From Dehalococcoidia bacterium (GTDB lineage: Bacteria; Chloroflexota; Dehalococcoidia; E44-bin15): a DNA stretch of 5,898 nucleotides. A model generated the notes under the pieces. The model searched no databases, was not told the origin of the DNA, and was given only the letters and a program-made list of their open reading frames with translations. Positions 5,329 through 5,898 of the stretch are shown here, in pieces. The stretch lies in the NCBI GenBank assembly GCA_004377275.1, contig SOIC01000144.1:1-5898 (forward strand), read 5' to 3'. The translations under genes and the position numbers were made by a program. Position 1 is the first letter of the stretch; each line of letters opens with the position of its first letter.

Positions 5329-5898
<570 letters not shown>

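Overview
The window is an ordinary chromosomal stretch of bacterial housekeeping genes, all on the + strand. It appears to come from a free-living bacterium with moderately high GC. The 23S rRNA gene is preceded by its own sigma70-type promoter and not by 16S or spacer tRNAs. That unlinked arrangement is known in Dehalococcoides and relatives. Together with a short GSI-alpha-type glutamine synthetase and a cysteine-rich HisRS, it suggests Chloroflexota, perhaps Dehalococcoidia. This placement is inference only, since no tree or search could be run.

Layout. Positions 1-297 hold no gene I can support, only a near-perfect 15-bp direct repeat ending at the hisS promoter. hisS (histidyl-tRNA synthetase) follows, most likely starting at a TTG at 349. 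At its stop codon lies a very compact junction: a strong extended -10 promoter whose predicted start is directly in front of a short intrinsic-terminator hairpin. Next come prfA (release factor 1) and prmC (the methyltransferase that modifies the GGQ glutamine of release factors), translationally coupled through a GTGA overlap. glnA (type I glutamine synthetase) has its own promoter embedded in the end of prmC. After an 88-bp spacer, a promoter and a leader of about 140 nt precede the first 570 nt of 23S rRNA, which runs off the window.

How they work together. prfA and prmC form a real functional pair (substrate and modifying enzyme). hisS, prfA-prmC, glnA and the rRNA gene each appear to have a separate promoter, so they are neighbours rather than one operon, though read-through is possible because I see no terminator after prmC or glnA. 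The themes are translation (HisRS, RF1, PrmC, 23S) and nitrogen assimilation (GlnA).

I found no defence system, mobile element, CRISPR array or novel gene cassette. The points most worth checking are the 23S leader, which can fold into two mutually exclusive hairpins like an attenuator, the promoter-terminator nest before prfA, and departures from consensus motifs in HisRS (LCPEGT), PrmC (NLPY plus an extra charged linker) and RF1.
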